From positions 1-11,720 of the forward strand of contig VGIY01000054.1 in the NCBI GenBank assembly GCA_016867695.1: a stretch of DNA of 11,720 nt. Reading direction: 5' to 3'. Below, one piece after another: positions 1-7,734 of the stretch; the first letter of the stretch is position 1, and every line of letters begins with the position of its first letter. This stretch comes from Candidatus Eiseniibacteriota bacterium. GTDB lineage: Bacteria > Eisenbacteria > RBG-16-71-46 > CAIMUX01 > WJJG01. The notes beneath the pieces are model-generated. The model worked only from the letters and a program-made list of their open reading frames with translations, made no database searches and was not told the DNA's origin. The translations under genes and the position numbers were made by a program.

Positions 1-1626
1 GGATTGGCGGCGCTGCCCCGCGAGCACCTCCTCGGATTGCGGCTCATGCCGGGGGCCCTGCCTGACGCGGTCGAAGTCCCGCCCGGCGCCGAGCGCGAGG
101 CCGCCGCGGCGCGGGCGCTCGGCGAGGTGCTGCTCTTTCGCCGCGCCGCCGACCACGCCGGCCTCGGATTCGCGGTGGCCGACGTCCAGGGGCGGCTTCT
201 CTACGCCAACGACACCCTCTGCCGCATGTACGGCGAGGCGTCGGCGGGGGCGGTCGTCGGCCGGGCGATGGCCGACTACCTGCCCGAGGCCTCGCGGGGC
301 GGCTTCCCGATCGCCATGCTCGCCCCGGCGCTGCGCGAGGGCCGCTGGGTCGGCGAGCTGGCGATCCTCTCCCGCCAAGGCGTCGAGACCCCGGCGATCC
401 AGACGCTCTTCACCGTGCCCGACGAGCGGGGCCGTGCGCCCCACGTGGCCGCCCTCGTGCTCGACATCACCGAACGCAAGCGCGCCGAGACGGCGCTCCG
501 CCAGAGCGAGGAGGCCTTTCGCACGGTCGCGGAGAGGGCGCTCGCGGGGCTGCTCGTGCTCGACGGCGCGGGCCTGCCCCTCTACATGAACCCCCGCGCC
601 GAGGAGATCACCGGCTACTCCCTGGACGAGTTCCGACGCCTCGGACCGATGCCGAACCTGCATCCCGACGACGCCGCCCGGGTCATCGGCTACGCCCGCG
701 CCCGGGCCGCGGGCAGGCCCGCCCCCACCGAGTACGAGATGCGCATCGTGCGCCCCGACGGCGCGATCGCGACGCTCCTCGTCTCGGCGTCGAGGACGAC
801 CTGGCACGGCGTCGCGGCGAGCTTCGCCTTCTTCGCCGACGTCACCTGGCGCAAGCAGGCCGAACGGGCGCTGCGGGAGTCGGAGGAGAAGTACCGCGAG
901 CTGGTGGAGGGCATCGAGGAGATGATCTTCTCGCTCGATCGCCGGGGAGCGCTCACCTATGCCAGCCCGGCGGTCGAGCCGCTCTCCGGCTACACGGCCG
1001 CGGAGGTCGAGGGCCGGCACTTCTCGCTGTTCGTCGACCCGGCCGATCTCCCGCGACTGGGCGACCAGGTGCGCCGCCTGCTCGCCGGAGAGGTCCCCGG
1101 CCCCTCCGAGTACCGCCTCCTGCGCAAGGACGGCTCGCGGCGCTGGGTGCGCAGCTCCTCGCGGCCCATCCTCCGCGAGGGGGCCGTCGTCGGCCTGCGC
1201 GGCACGATGATCGACATCCACGACCGCCGCCGGAGCGAGGAGGCGCTGCGCGAGTCGGAGGCCAAGTACGCCGCCGTCGTCGAGCAGGCGCGCGTCGGCG
1301 TGGTCATCCTGCAGGAGGGCATCATCCTCTACGTCAACCGCTTCGGCGCGGAGCAGGTGGGGTATGCTCCGGTCGAGATGATCGGGCAGCCCTTGGCCCG
1401 ATTCCTGGCGCCGGAGGATCGCGCCGCCCAGGCCGAGATCCACCAGCGCCGGATGCGCGGAGAGCCGGCGCCGGCGGTCTATCGGGCGATCGGCCTGCAC
1501 CGCGACGGATCGCGCCTCCTGTTCGAGAACAGCACGATCTTGATCCAGTACGGGGGCCGCCCCGCGGCGCTCGCCGTCATCCGGCCGCTGGGCCCGGCCG
1601 AGGCGCAGGAAGGGGAGCGGAGCTGA
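1..1626 (+). CDS. Multi-PAS sensory protein without a visible kinase domain (5' end open)
   Basis: The frame is open from the first base, so the gene probably begins upstream; a TTG at 4 and an ATG at 46 are the first in-frame start codons. Numbered from the TTG, the 540 residues hold four consecutive PAS domains at about 44-160, 168-285, 293-410 and 418-527. The first three end in the usual PAC signature (DITERKR, DVTWRKQ, DIHDRRR), and each is followed by the S-E-E/A-linker helix (RQSEEAF, RESEEKY, RESEAKY) that joins tandem PAS units. After the fourth domain the protein stops, with no HisKA H-box, HATPase, GGDEF or EAL domain. PAS domains bind small ligands, haem or flavin, or mediate dimerisation; no cofactor residue is evident. 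No transmembrane segment is seen, so it is likely cytosolic. The stop codon overlaps the start of the response regulator by one base, which suggests they act in one pathway. The family call is secure; the signal and output are unknown. Confidence 0.9.
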   Translation, partial: GLAALPREHLLGLRLMPGALPDAVEVPPGAEREAAAARALGEVLLFRRAADHAGLGFAVADVQGRLLYANDTLCRMYGEASAGAVVGRAMADYLPEASRGGFPIAMLAPALREGRWVGELAILSRQGVETPAIQTLFTVPDERGRAPHVAALVLDITERKRAETALRQSEEAFRTVAERALAGLLVLDGAGLPLYMNPRAEEITGYSLDEFRRLGPMPNLHPDDAARVIGYARARAAGRPAPTEYEMRIVRPDGAIATLLVSASRTTWHGVAASFAFFADVTWRKQAERALRESEEKYRELVEGIEEMIFSLDRRGALTYASPAVEPLSGYTAAEVEGRHFSLFVDPADLPRLGDQVRRLLAGEVPGPSEYRLLRKDGSRRWVRSSSRPILREGAVVGLRGTMIDIHDRRRSEEALRESEAKYAAVVEQARVGVVILQEGIILYVNRFGAEQVGYAPVEMIGQPLARFLAPEDRAAQAEIHQRRMRGEPAPAVYRAIGLHRDGSRLLFENSTILIQYGGRPAALAVIRPLGPAEAQEGERS

Positions 1627-3038
1627 TGGCCGCGCGAAGCCAGGAGAGGGCGAAGCCGCTGGTCCTGCTGGTCGACGACGACGGCGCCTTCGCCGACGCG
1701 GTCTCCCTGCTCCTGCGGGAGGCCTTCGATGTCGTCGCCGTGCCCGACGGCCGGGCGGCGCTGGCCCTCCTCGCCAACCGCGCCTTCGACGCCGTCCTGC
1801 TCGACGTCGAGCTCGGCGGCCAGCCCGACGGCCTCGAGGTCCTGCGCCGGATCCGCCGCGACGACGGGCAGGTGCCGATCTTCATGGTCACCCGCAGCGA
1901 GGAGATGGAGCTGGCGCTCGCCGCGGGGCGGCTGGGCGCCACCGACTACTTCACCAAGGGCAGCCCGATCGAGACGCTCTCCCGCCGTTTGCTGACCGCC
2001 CTGCAGGGACGCGTGGCCGAGCGCGAGCGCGAGGCCCTCGCCCGCGCGGCCGGCGCCGAGCGCTGGCACTTCGCCGGCGAGAGCCCCGCCATCCGCCGTC
2101 TCCTGGGCGACGCCGACACGGTGGCCGACACGGCGACGACGGTGCTGATCACCGGCGAGCATGGCACCGGCAAGGAGACGCTGGCCCGCTACATCCATCG
2201 CCGCAGCTCCCGGGCCGAGCGCCCCTTCATCGCCGTCCACTGCCCGGCGATCCCCGAGGGGCTGGTCGAGAGCGAGCTCTTCGGGCACGAGAAGGGCGCC
2301 TTCACGCACGCCACCGCGCTCCACCGCGGCAGCTTCGAGCTGGTCGAGGACGGCACGCTGCTGCTCGACGAGATCACCGAGATGCCGCTCGGGCTGCAGT
2401 CCAAGCTCCTGCAGGTCCTGCAGTCTGGCAAGTTCGCCCGCCTCGGGTCGGAGCGCGTGCTGCGCGCCCGCGCGCGGATCCTCTGCGCCACGAACCGCGA
2501 CCCGCGTGAGGCCGTGCGCCTGGGCAAGCTGCGCGAGGATCTCTTCTACCGCATCAACGTCGTCGGGCTGCACATCCCCCCGCTGCGCGAGCGCCACCAG
2601 GACGTGCCGATCCTGGCGCGCCACTTCCTGCGCAAGAAGTGCGCCGAGCTGGGCAAGCAGGTCGAGGGCTTCACCCCGGAGGCCGAGGCGCTCCTCCTGG
2701 CGCACGACTGGCCCGGCAACGCGCGCGAGCTGGAGAACCTCATCGAGCGCGCGGTCGTCTTCTGTCGCGCCTCGCGGATCACGGCCGACCTGCTGAGCCC
2801 GATCTCCGCGGGCGCGGCCTTCCTGACTCTCCCCTGGGAGCAGGCCAAGGAGCTGGCCATGCGCCGGTTCGAGCACAGCTACCTGACCGCCCTGCTCCAG
2901 GTCTACGGCGGCTCCATCGCCCGCGCGGCGCGCGCCATGGGCGTCTCGCGCCAAGCCTTCTACAAGGCGCTGGAGCGATCGGAGGTCTCCGCCGAGCGAT
3001 TCCGCCGCCCCAGCGGACGGCGCTCGGCGGGCGAGTGA
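1626..3038 (+). CDS. NtrC-type sigma-54-dependent response regulator (receiver, AAA+, Fis-type HTH)
   Basis: This 470-residue cytosolic transcription activator has the full three-domain order. The receiver (about 11-130) carries the acidic pocket D17-D19, phospho-acceptor D60 in LLDVEL, T89 and K111. The AAA+ domain (about 150-385) has Walker A GEHGTGKE at 176-183, Walker B LLLDEI at 245-250, LREDLFYRINV at 302-312 with its arginines, and the DWPGNARELEN signature at 361-371. A Fis-type helix-turn-helix lies at about 428-451. Such proteins hydrolyse ATP to remodel RNA polymerase carrying sigma-54. One key motif is altered: the sigma-54-contacting loop, normally GAFTGA, reads GAFTHA at 224-229. 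The ATG at 1626 overlaps the PAS gene stop (TGATG), with an AGGAAGGGGAG purine tract just upstream, so translation is probably coupled. The cognate kinase is not in the window. Regulated promoters are unknown. Confidence 0.95.
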   Translation: MAARSQERAKPLVLLVDDDGAFADAVSLLLREAFDVVAVPDGRAALALLANRAFDAVLLDVELGGQPDGLEVLRRIRRDDGQVPIFMVTRSEEMELALAAGRLGATDYFTKGSPIETLSRRLLTALQGRVAEREREALARAAGAERWHFAGESPAIRRLLGDADTVADTATTVLITGEHGTGKETLARYIHRRSSRAERPFIAVHCPAIPEGLVESELFGHEKGAFTHATALHRGSFELVEDGTLLLDEITEMPLGLQSKLLQVLQSGKFARLGSERVLRARARILCATNRDPREAVRLGKLREDLFYRINVVGLHIPPLRERHQDVPILARHFLRKKCAELGKQVEGFTPEAEALLLAHDWPGNARELENLIERAVVFCRASRITADLLSPISAGAAFLTLPWEQAKELAMRRFEHSYLTALLQVYGGSIARAARAMGVSRQAFYKALERSEVSAERFRRPSGRRSAGE

Positions 3039-3045
3039 AAGGAGG
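3038..3045 (+). promoter_or_regulatory. Ribosome-binding site deciding the ABC ATPase start
   Basis: AAAGGAGG lies 7 bases before the GTG at 3053 and directly after the response-regulator stop (TGA 3036-3038). The reading frame stays open far upstream, to at least 2639 inside the preceding gene. This strong site, together with the beginning of ABC homology, places the real start at 3053. Confidence 0.8.
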
Positions 3046-3052
3046 CCCGTCC

Positions 3053-4018
3053 GTGTCCCCGCTCCTGCCCGGCGCGCCGGCCCTCGAACTGCACGAGGTG
3101 CGCAAGGTCTTTGGCTCTCACGTCGCCGTCGACGGCCTCTCCGTCGTCGTTCCCGCCGGCACCGTCTACGGCTTCATCGGCCCCAACGGCGCGGGGAAGA
3201 CGACGACGCTGCGGATGATCGTCGACATCATCCGCCCCGACAGCGGGACGATCCGCGTTCTCGGAGGCGACGACCCGGCGGAGATCCGCCGGCGGATCGG
3301 CTATCTGCCGGAGGAGCGCGGCATGTACAAGAAGATGCGCGCGCTCGACTTCGTCGCCTACATCGGGACGCTCAAGGGCATGAGCTCCGGCGCGGCCCGC
3401 GCCCGCGGCGCCGAGTGGATGGAGCGCTTCGGCCTCGGCGCCTGGCAGTCGGCCGCCGTGGACGCGCTCTCCAAGGGGATGCAGCAGAAGCTGCAATTCA
3501 TCGCCACGGTCCTCCACGATCCGGAGCTGCTCATTCTCGACGAGCCCTTCTCCGGTCTCGATCCGGTCAACATCGAGGTCATGACCGAGGCGGTCATGGA
3601 CGCCCGCCGCGAGGGGCGGACGGTGATCTTCTCGACCCACATGATGGAGCACGCCGAGCGGCTGAGCGACGCCATCTTCATGATCCACCGCGGGCGCAAG
3701 GTCCTCGACGGCCCGGTCTCGGCCATCAAGTCGAGCCGCGCGCGGCGGGCCATCCGGCTGACCTGCTACGGGGAGAGCGGCTTCGTCAAGGAGCTGCCCT
3801 TCGTCGAGCGCGTGCGCGAGCAGGGCACCGACCTCGAGGTCTTCCTGCGCGAGGAGGTCTCGCCGCAGGCGCTGCTGGAGGCCTTGGTCGGACGGCTGGA
3901 GGTGGCCCGCTTCGACGTCAGCGAACCGTCGCTCTACGACATCTTCCTGGCCGAGGCGTCCCCCGACCGCGGCCGGCGGTTCGCCGCCGACGGCACGCTC
4001 GTCGAGGCCGCCCCCTGA
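3053..4018 (+). CDS. ABC transporter ATP-binding protein, NatA/YhaQ-like
   Basis: This encodes a 321-residue nucleotide-binding subunit that would power the permease encoded just downstream. Walker A GPNGAGKTT is at 43-51, the signature LSKGM at 139-143, Walker B LLILDEPF at 159-166, the D-loop SGLD at 167-170 and the H-loop histidine at 196 in FSTHMMEH. LSKGMQQK in place of the textbook LSGGQ is typical of the NatA/YhaQ branch, so it is not a defect. About 90 residues follow the ATPase core and end in EPSLYDIFL, matching the C-terminal extension of YhaQ-like proteins and making it longer than minimal NatA. The GTG start has a strong ribosome-binding site; a GTG at 3035 is in frame but has none. 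The gene begins 14 bases after the regulator gene and ends 19 bases before the permease. Family members are linked to export of sodium, antibiotics or unknown solutes. The substrate cannot be inferred here. Confidence 0.93.
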   Translation: MSPLLPGAPALELHEVRKVFGSHVAVDGLSVVVPAGTVYGFIGPNGAGKTTTLRMIVDIIRPDSGTIRVLGGDDPAEIRRRIGYLPEERGMYKKMRALDFVAYIGTLKGMSSGAARARGAEWMERFGLGAWQSAAVDALSKGMQQKLQFIATVLHDPELLILDEPFSGLDPVNIEVMTEAVMDARREGRTVIFSTHMMEHAERLSDAIFMIHRGRKVLDGPVSAIKSSRARRAIRLTCYGESGFVKELPFVERVREQGTDLEVFLREEVSPQALLEALVGRLEVARFDVSEPSLYDIFLAEASPDRGRRFAADGTLVEAAP

Positions 4019-4037
4019 CGGCCGAAGGAGTTCCCTG

Positions 4038-5345
4038 ATGAACGCCCGGACCTGGCTGATCGGCTTGCGCGAGTACCTGGCCTTCGTGCGCACCAAGACC
4101 TTTATCCTTTCGGTGCTCATGCTGCCGCTGATCTTCGCCCTCGCCTTTGGGCTCCCGGCGCTGATGGAGTCGGCGCCCAAGCCCCCGCGTTCGTTCACCA
4201 TCCTCGATCTGACCGGCCGCTACGGCGAGGCGTTGAGCGAGCAGCTCCTCGCCAGGCACGGCACCCCCGGCCGGATCGTGCCGATCGAGATGCGCGCCTA
4301 CCGGTGGGTGCCGCCCGCCGAGCTGCCGCTGCCGCCCGAGGCCGAGGCGCGGGCCGACGCGCTGCGCGAGATGGCCATGGCCGACGAGATCTTCGCCTAC
4401 TTCGTCGTCCGCGCCGAGGGCGAGGGCTATCGCCTGGACTTCTACACCCAGGATCCGTCGGCCGAGCGGCTCGCGCGGCTGGTGCGCGGCATCCTCGACG
4501 AGACCATCGCCGTCGACCGCCTCGCTCCCCTGGTCGGCGAGGCCGAGACGGTGCGCCGGGCGCTGCGCGGCGCGACGCTCGAGGTGCACGCCGTGACCAA
4601 GGAGGGCGTGCAGGTCAGCGGCGCCGCGCAGGTGGCGCGCGCCTATGCGCCGATCGCCTTCGTCTACCTGCTCTGGATCGCCATCCTCTCCATGTCCAGC
4701 CACCTGCTGACCAGCACGATCGAGGAGAAGACGAGCCGCATCGCCGAAGTGATCCTCTCTTCCGCCGCGCCCTCCGAGTTCCTGGGCGGCAAGCTGCTCG
4801 GACTGGCCGGGGCCGGCCTGACGATGATCGCCTGCTGGATCCTGACGGCGATGGCGATCACGACGGTCGTGCCGAGCCCGCTCCTCAAGCAGGTCTTCAG
4901 CGGCCTGGGCAGCGCCTTCGATCCGCTGACGATCCTCGGCTTCCTGGTCTTCTTCCTGCTGGGGTTCTTCTTCTACGCCGCGCTGCACCTGGCCATCGGC
5001 TCGGTCTGCAACACGATCCGCGAGGCGCAGAGCCTGATGCAGCCGGTGATGATAGTCATGATGATCCCGCTCTTTCTGATGGTCTACGTGGCCAACAACC
5101 CCGACCACATCGTCGCCGTGCTCGGCTCGCTCTTCCCGCCCTTCACCCCCTTCCTGATGATGAACCGCATTCCGGCCAACCCGGCGCCGCCCCTTTGGCA
5201 GATCCTGCTGGCCGCGGGGCTGATGGTCCTGGCGACCTGGGGCGTGGTGCGCGCCGCGGCCAAGGTCTTCCGCATCGGGATCCTGATGTACGGCAAGCCC
5301 CCGGCCCTGAGGGAGATCCTGCGCTGGGCCAGGGAGCGTGGCTGA
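4038..5345 (+). CDS. ABC-2 type permease, NatB/YhaP-like
   Basis: This is the 435-residue inner-membrane subunit partnering the ABC ATPase. The layout is typical of the NatB/YhaP group: one N-terminal membrane helix at about 21-43, a large presumably extracytoplasmic domain to about 200, then about five or six helices near 203-223, 252-275, 297-322, 333-352, 358-377 and 387-410. The segment EEKTSRIAEVILSSAAPSEF (229-248) is the conserved cytoplasmic motif that couples such permeases to the ATPase, and it is followed by the usual GGKLLGL. The ATG at 4038 follows AAGGAG (4025-4030) with a 7-base gap, and the 19-base spacer from the ATPase gene supports co-expression. No truncation is seen. The pair most likely exports something. 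The adjacent peptidase gene hints at peptides but does not show it. Confidence 0.92.
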   Translation: MNARTWLIGLREYLAFVRTKTFILSVLMLPLIFALAFGLPALMESAPKPPRSFTILDLTGRYGEALSEQLLARHGTPGRIVPIEMRAYRWVPPAELPLPPEAEARADALREMAMADEIFAYFVVRAEGEGYRLDFYTQDPSAERLARLVRGILDETIAVDRLAPLVGEAETVRRALRGATLEVHAVTKEGVQVSGAAQVARAYAPIAFVYLLWIAILSMSSHLLTSTIEEKTSRIAEVILSSAAPSEFLGGKLLGLAGAGLTMIACWILTAMAITTVVPSPLLKQVFSGLGSAFDPLTILGFLVFFLLGFFFYAALHLAIGSVCNTIREAQSLMQPVMIVMMIPLFLMVYVANNPDHIVAVLGSLFPPFTPFLMMNRIPANPAPPLWQILLAAGLMVLATWGVVRAAAKVFRIGILMYGKPPALREILRWARERG

Positions 5346-5364
5346 GCGGCCGGTTCGGACTCCC

Positions 5365-5382
5365 GCCCGCGGGCTCGCGGGC
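5365..5382 (+). other. GC hairpin between the permease and pepT genes
   Basis: A 7-bp perfect stem (5365-5371 with 5376-5382) closes a 4-base GGCT loop, 20 bases past the permease stop and 36 bases before the pepT start. There is no T-run after it, so it is not a canonical intrinsic terminator. It could weaken readthrough, or be chance in such GC-rich DNA. Confidence 0.3.
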
Positions 5383-5418
5383 CGGGGCACCGCGGCGGGC
5401 CGCGAGAAGGAGACGGCC

Positions 5419-6723
5419 ATGTCCGACGACGCGGGGGCGCGGCGCGCGCCCGAGACCGAGCGGCTGCTCGAGCGTTTCCTGCGCTACGCCCGCATCCACA
5501 CGACCTCGCGCGAGGCCTCGACGACGACGCCCAGCACCGCCTGCCAGCTCGACCTGGCACGGCTCCTGCTCGAGGAGCTGACCGCGCTCGGCCTGGAGGC
5601 GCGGCTGGACGCACGCGGCTACGTCTACGGCCGGCTGCCGGCCCGGCTGCCCGCGGGGCGGGCGGCGGGGAGCGTCCCGGCGATCGGCCTCATCGCCCAC
5701 ATGGACACGAGCGAGGACGCCCCGGGCGAGAACGTCCGCCCGCAGATCCACCGCGCCTACGCCGGCGGCGAGATCGTCCTGCCGGGCGATCCCTCCCAGG
5801 TGCTGCGCCCCGAGGAGAACCCCGCGCTGGCCCGGCACATCGGCGACGACATCATCACCAGCGACGGCACGACGCTGCTCGGCGCCGACGACAAGGCGGG
5901 GGTGGCCGAGATCCTGGAGGCGCTGGAGCGGATCGCCGGCGATCCGGGCTGCTTCCACGGCCCGATCTGCGTCGCCTTCACGCCCGACGAGGAGGTCGGC
6001 CGCGGCGCCGACCACTTCGACGTGGAGGGCTTCGGCGCCCGCGTCGCCTACACGCTCGACGGGGAGACGCTCGGGCGCATCGACAACGAGACCTTCAACG
6101 CCCACTCGGCCGAGTTCCGGCTGCAGGGCTACAACGTCCATCCGGGGACCGCCAAGGGCCGGATGATCAACACGCTCTACGCCGCGGCCGAGATCCTCCG
6201 CCGGCTGCCGGAGGACATGCGCCCGGAGACCACGGAAGGCCGCCAGGGGTATCTGCACCCCAGGGGCATCGCCGGGGGCGTCGATCGCTGCGCGATCCAG
6301 CTCCTGGTGCGCGACTTCGACCTGCGGGGATCGGCCGAGAAGATCCGCCTGTTGGAGCGCGTCCGCGACGATGTCGGCGCCCTCTTCCCCCGGGTCGAGA
6401 TCGCTCTCGAGGTCCGCGAGCGCTACCTCAACATGCGCCCCAGGCTGGACGAGAACCCGCGGGTCACCGAGATCGCGCTGGAGGCCTGCCGCCGGGCGGG
6501 CGTGGAACCGCGCCTGGAGGTGATCCGCGGCGGCACCGACGGGGCCCGGCTCTGCACCATGGGCATCCTCACCCCCAACGTCTTCACCGGCGGCGAGAAC
6601 TATCACAGCGTGCGCGAGTGGGCGTCCCTGCAGGCGATGGAGAAGGCGGTCCAGGTGATCCTGCAGATCGTGCAACTCTGGCTGGCCGAGGGCGCAGCGA
6701 AGGGGCCCGGCCGCCAGCGGTAG
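5419..6723 (+). CDS. pepT: Peptidase T (tripeptide aminopeptidase), M20 metallopeptidase
   Basis: This encodes a 434-residue cytosolic di-zinc aminopeptidase that removes the N-terminal residue from tripeptides. The M20 active site is complete: H94 and catalytic D96 in AHMDTSED, bridging D157 in GADDKAG, general base E191 and ligand E192 in PDEEVGRGA, D214 in TLDG, and H396 in NYHSVRE. The PepT-specific stretches around NVHPGTAKGRMINTLYAA (239-256) and GGTDGARL (371-378) are also present. E. coli PepT is about 408 residues, so this one is slightly longer at both ends. The ATG at 5419 follows GAAGGAG (5406-5412) by 6 bases. A GTG at 5338 is in frame and overlaps the permease stop, but it lacks a ribosome-binding site and would add unrelated sequence. 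There is no signal peptide. The gene lies 73 bases behind the ABC permease on the same strand, so it could be co-transcribed or use its own promoter. Confidence 0.95.
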   Translation: MSDDAGARRAPETERLLERFLRYARIHTTSREASTTTPSTACQLDLARLLLEELTALGLEARLDARGYVYGRLPARLPAGRAAGSVPAIGLIAHMDTSEDAPGENVRPQIHRAYAGGEIVLPGDPSQVLRPEENPALARHIGDDIITSDGTTLLGADDKAGVAEILEALERIAGDPGCFHGPICVAFTPDEEVGRGADHFDVEGFGARVAYTLDGETLGRIDNETFNAHSAEFRLQGYNVHPGTAKGRMINTLYAAAEILRRLPEDMRPETTEGRQGYLHPRGIAGGVDRCAIQLLVRDFDLRGSAEKIRLLERVRDDVGALFPRVEIALEVRERYLNMRPRLDENPRVTEIALEACRRAGVEPRLEVIRGGTDGARLCTMGILTPNVFTGGENYHSVREWASLQAMEKAVQVILQIVQLWLAEGAAKGPGRQR

Positions 6724-6784
6724 AGAGGTCGGCGCTCGGACTCGCGCCCGGCCGGCCCGCTAGAGAGGCCGGCGCTCGGACTCG
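6721..6784. repeat. 24-bp direct repeat (two copies, one mismatch) at the convergent gene ends
   Basis: Positions 6721-6744 and 6761-6784 are identical except at the ninth base (T against C), with 16 unrelated bases between copies. The left copy begins with the pepT stop codon TAG. The right copy covers the stop and last seven codons of the HDOD gene on the opposite strand. The pattern suggests a small local duplication that gave one or both genes their present ends. Confidence 0.8.
6751..6773. terminator. Candidate hairpin at the pepT/HDOD convergent junction
   Basis: A 7-bp perfect stem (6751-6757 with 6767-6773) encloses a 9-base loop that contains the HDOD stop codon. It lies between two converging genes, where a bidirectional terminator would be expected. 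No T-run follows on either strand, so this is a weak call. Confidence 0.3.
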
Positions 6785-7734
6785 GCGGTCGCCGTCTCGA
6801 GCAGCAGATCGAACACCCCGTCCGCCCGTCCGGAGCCGAGGCCGAAGAACTCGGCGATCTCGCGGAAACTCTCCCGCACGCCGGCGATCCGCTGGAGCAG
6901 CTCCGCGGCCGGCATGCGCAGGTCGTCCAGGACCGCGCGCACCCAGCGCTGCGCCCGCTCCGGCTCCGCGCGGCCGACGCTCGGCGCCAGCGCGGCGACG
7001 GAGATCGGCAGGGCGATCGTGTCGGCCAGGTCGAACTCGCGGATCTGCTCCGGGCCGAGGTTGTGCAGGCCGACGAAGCAGACGAGCTCGGGAGGGAGCT
7101 TCCACTGGTCGGTCACCCAGGCGCCCGCCTGGGCGTGGTCCCAGCCGAGGGCCTTCTTCTCGAGCGCCGTCAGGCTCTCCCGGCCGGCGGGCCAGCGCTG
7201 GATGACGGCGCCGTAGAGCTCGGGCCAGAGGACGAGCAGCACCGGCACGGCCAGGTCGGCCATCAGCGCCGCCGTGAAGGCGTCCTCCTCGTCGCCGCGC
7301 TGGGCGCGCTGGGCGAAGTGGCGGGCGAACATCGCCCGCACCAGCGAGTCGGTCCAGAACCCCTGATGGTCGAAGATCTTCTCATCCGGCCGCGGCAGCG
7401 CCTCCATCATCGCGAAGGAGAGGGCGATCGGCTTGATGTGGCGCATCCCGAGAAGGGCGATGGCGTGGCGCACTGAGAGCACCGGGTTGCGCAGGGCGAA
7501 CATGGAGGAGTTTACCGTGCGCAGCACCTTGGCCGCCGTCTCCGGCGCCGAGGCGATCGCCGTCGTCACGCGCTCCATGTCGGGCTCCGGCTGGCTGATC
7601 TCGGCGACCAGGCGCGCCGAGACCGCCGGCAGGGGCGGGAGGTCGATGTCGCGAACGAGCGAGCGGAACCACTCGCGGCCCTCCGCAGCGCGGCGCCGCA
7701 CCTTGTCGGCCACTTCAGGACTCATGCGCTTCAC
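6760..7734 (-). CDS. HDOD domain signalling protein
   Basis: This encodes a 324-residue cytosolic protein with one HDOD domain at about 31-230. The region from DLPPLPAVSARL (31) through KVLRTVNSSMFALR (69-82) to RHAIALLGMRHI (89-100) is the diagnostic first half. DHAQAGAWVTDQWKLPPELV (199-218) followed by LHN closes the second half. Metal-binding HD residues of true phosphohydrolases are absent: AALMADLAV stands where HD enzymes have LLHDIG. This is usual for HDOD proteins, which act as protein-protein or signalling modules rather than enzymes, often near cyclic-di-GMP or two-component pathways. The C-terminal 90 residues match nothing I recognise. The start is uncertain between a GTG at 7734 (GGAG 4 bases upstream) and an ATG at 7725 (the same GGAG 13 bases upstream). 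The gene converges on pepT and stands alone on its strand. Confidence 0.9.
   Translation of the reverse strand: MKRMSPEVADKVRRRAAEGREWFRSLVRDIDLPPLPAVSARLVAEISQPEPDMERVTTAIASAPETAAKVLRTVNSSMFALRNPVLSVRHAIALLGMRHIKPIALSFAMMEALPRPDEKIFDHQGFWTDSLVRAMFARHFAQRAQRGDEEDAFTAALMADLAVPVLLVLWPELYGAVIQRWPAGRESLTALEKKALGWDHAQAGAWVTDQWKLPPELVCFVGLHNLGPEQIREFDLADTIALPISVAALAPSVGRAEPERAQRWVRAVLDDLRMPAAELLQRIAGVRESFREIAEFFGLGSGRADGVFDLLLETATAESERRPL

Noticed and set aside
2151..2174. Walker A of the activator with His in place of the usual Ser (GEHGTGKE)
   Set aside because: The essential Gly, Lys and Thr positions are intact, and this position tolerates change in the family.
1479..2954. A 491-residue open frame on the minus strand opposite the response regulator gene
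   Set aside because: It is a by-product of extreme third-position GC. The opposite strand has a complete, motif-bearing regulator, and the antisense product is low-complexity and unlike any family.
3467..3481. Apparently degenerate ABC signature, LSKGM instead of LSGGQ
   Set aside because: This form is normal for the NatA/YhaQ branch, so it does not indicate an inactive ATPase.
3918..5420. A 500-residue minus-strand open frame opposite the ABC permease gene
   Set aside because: It is rich in Gln, Glu, Arg and His with no recognisable domain, and it runs exactly antisense to a secure permease gene.
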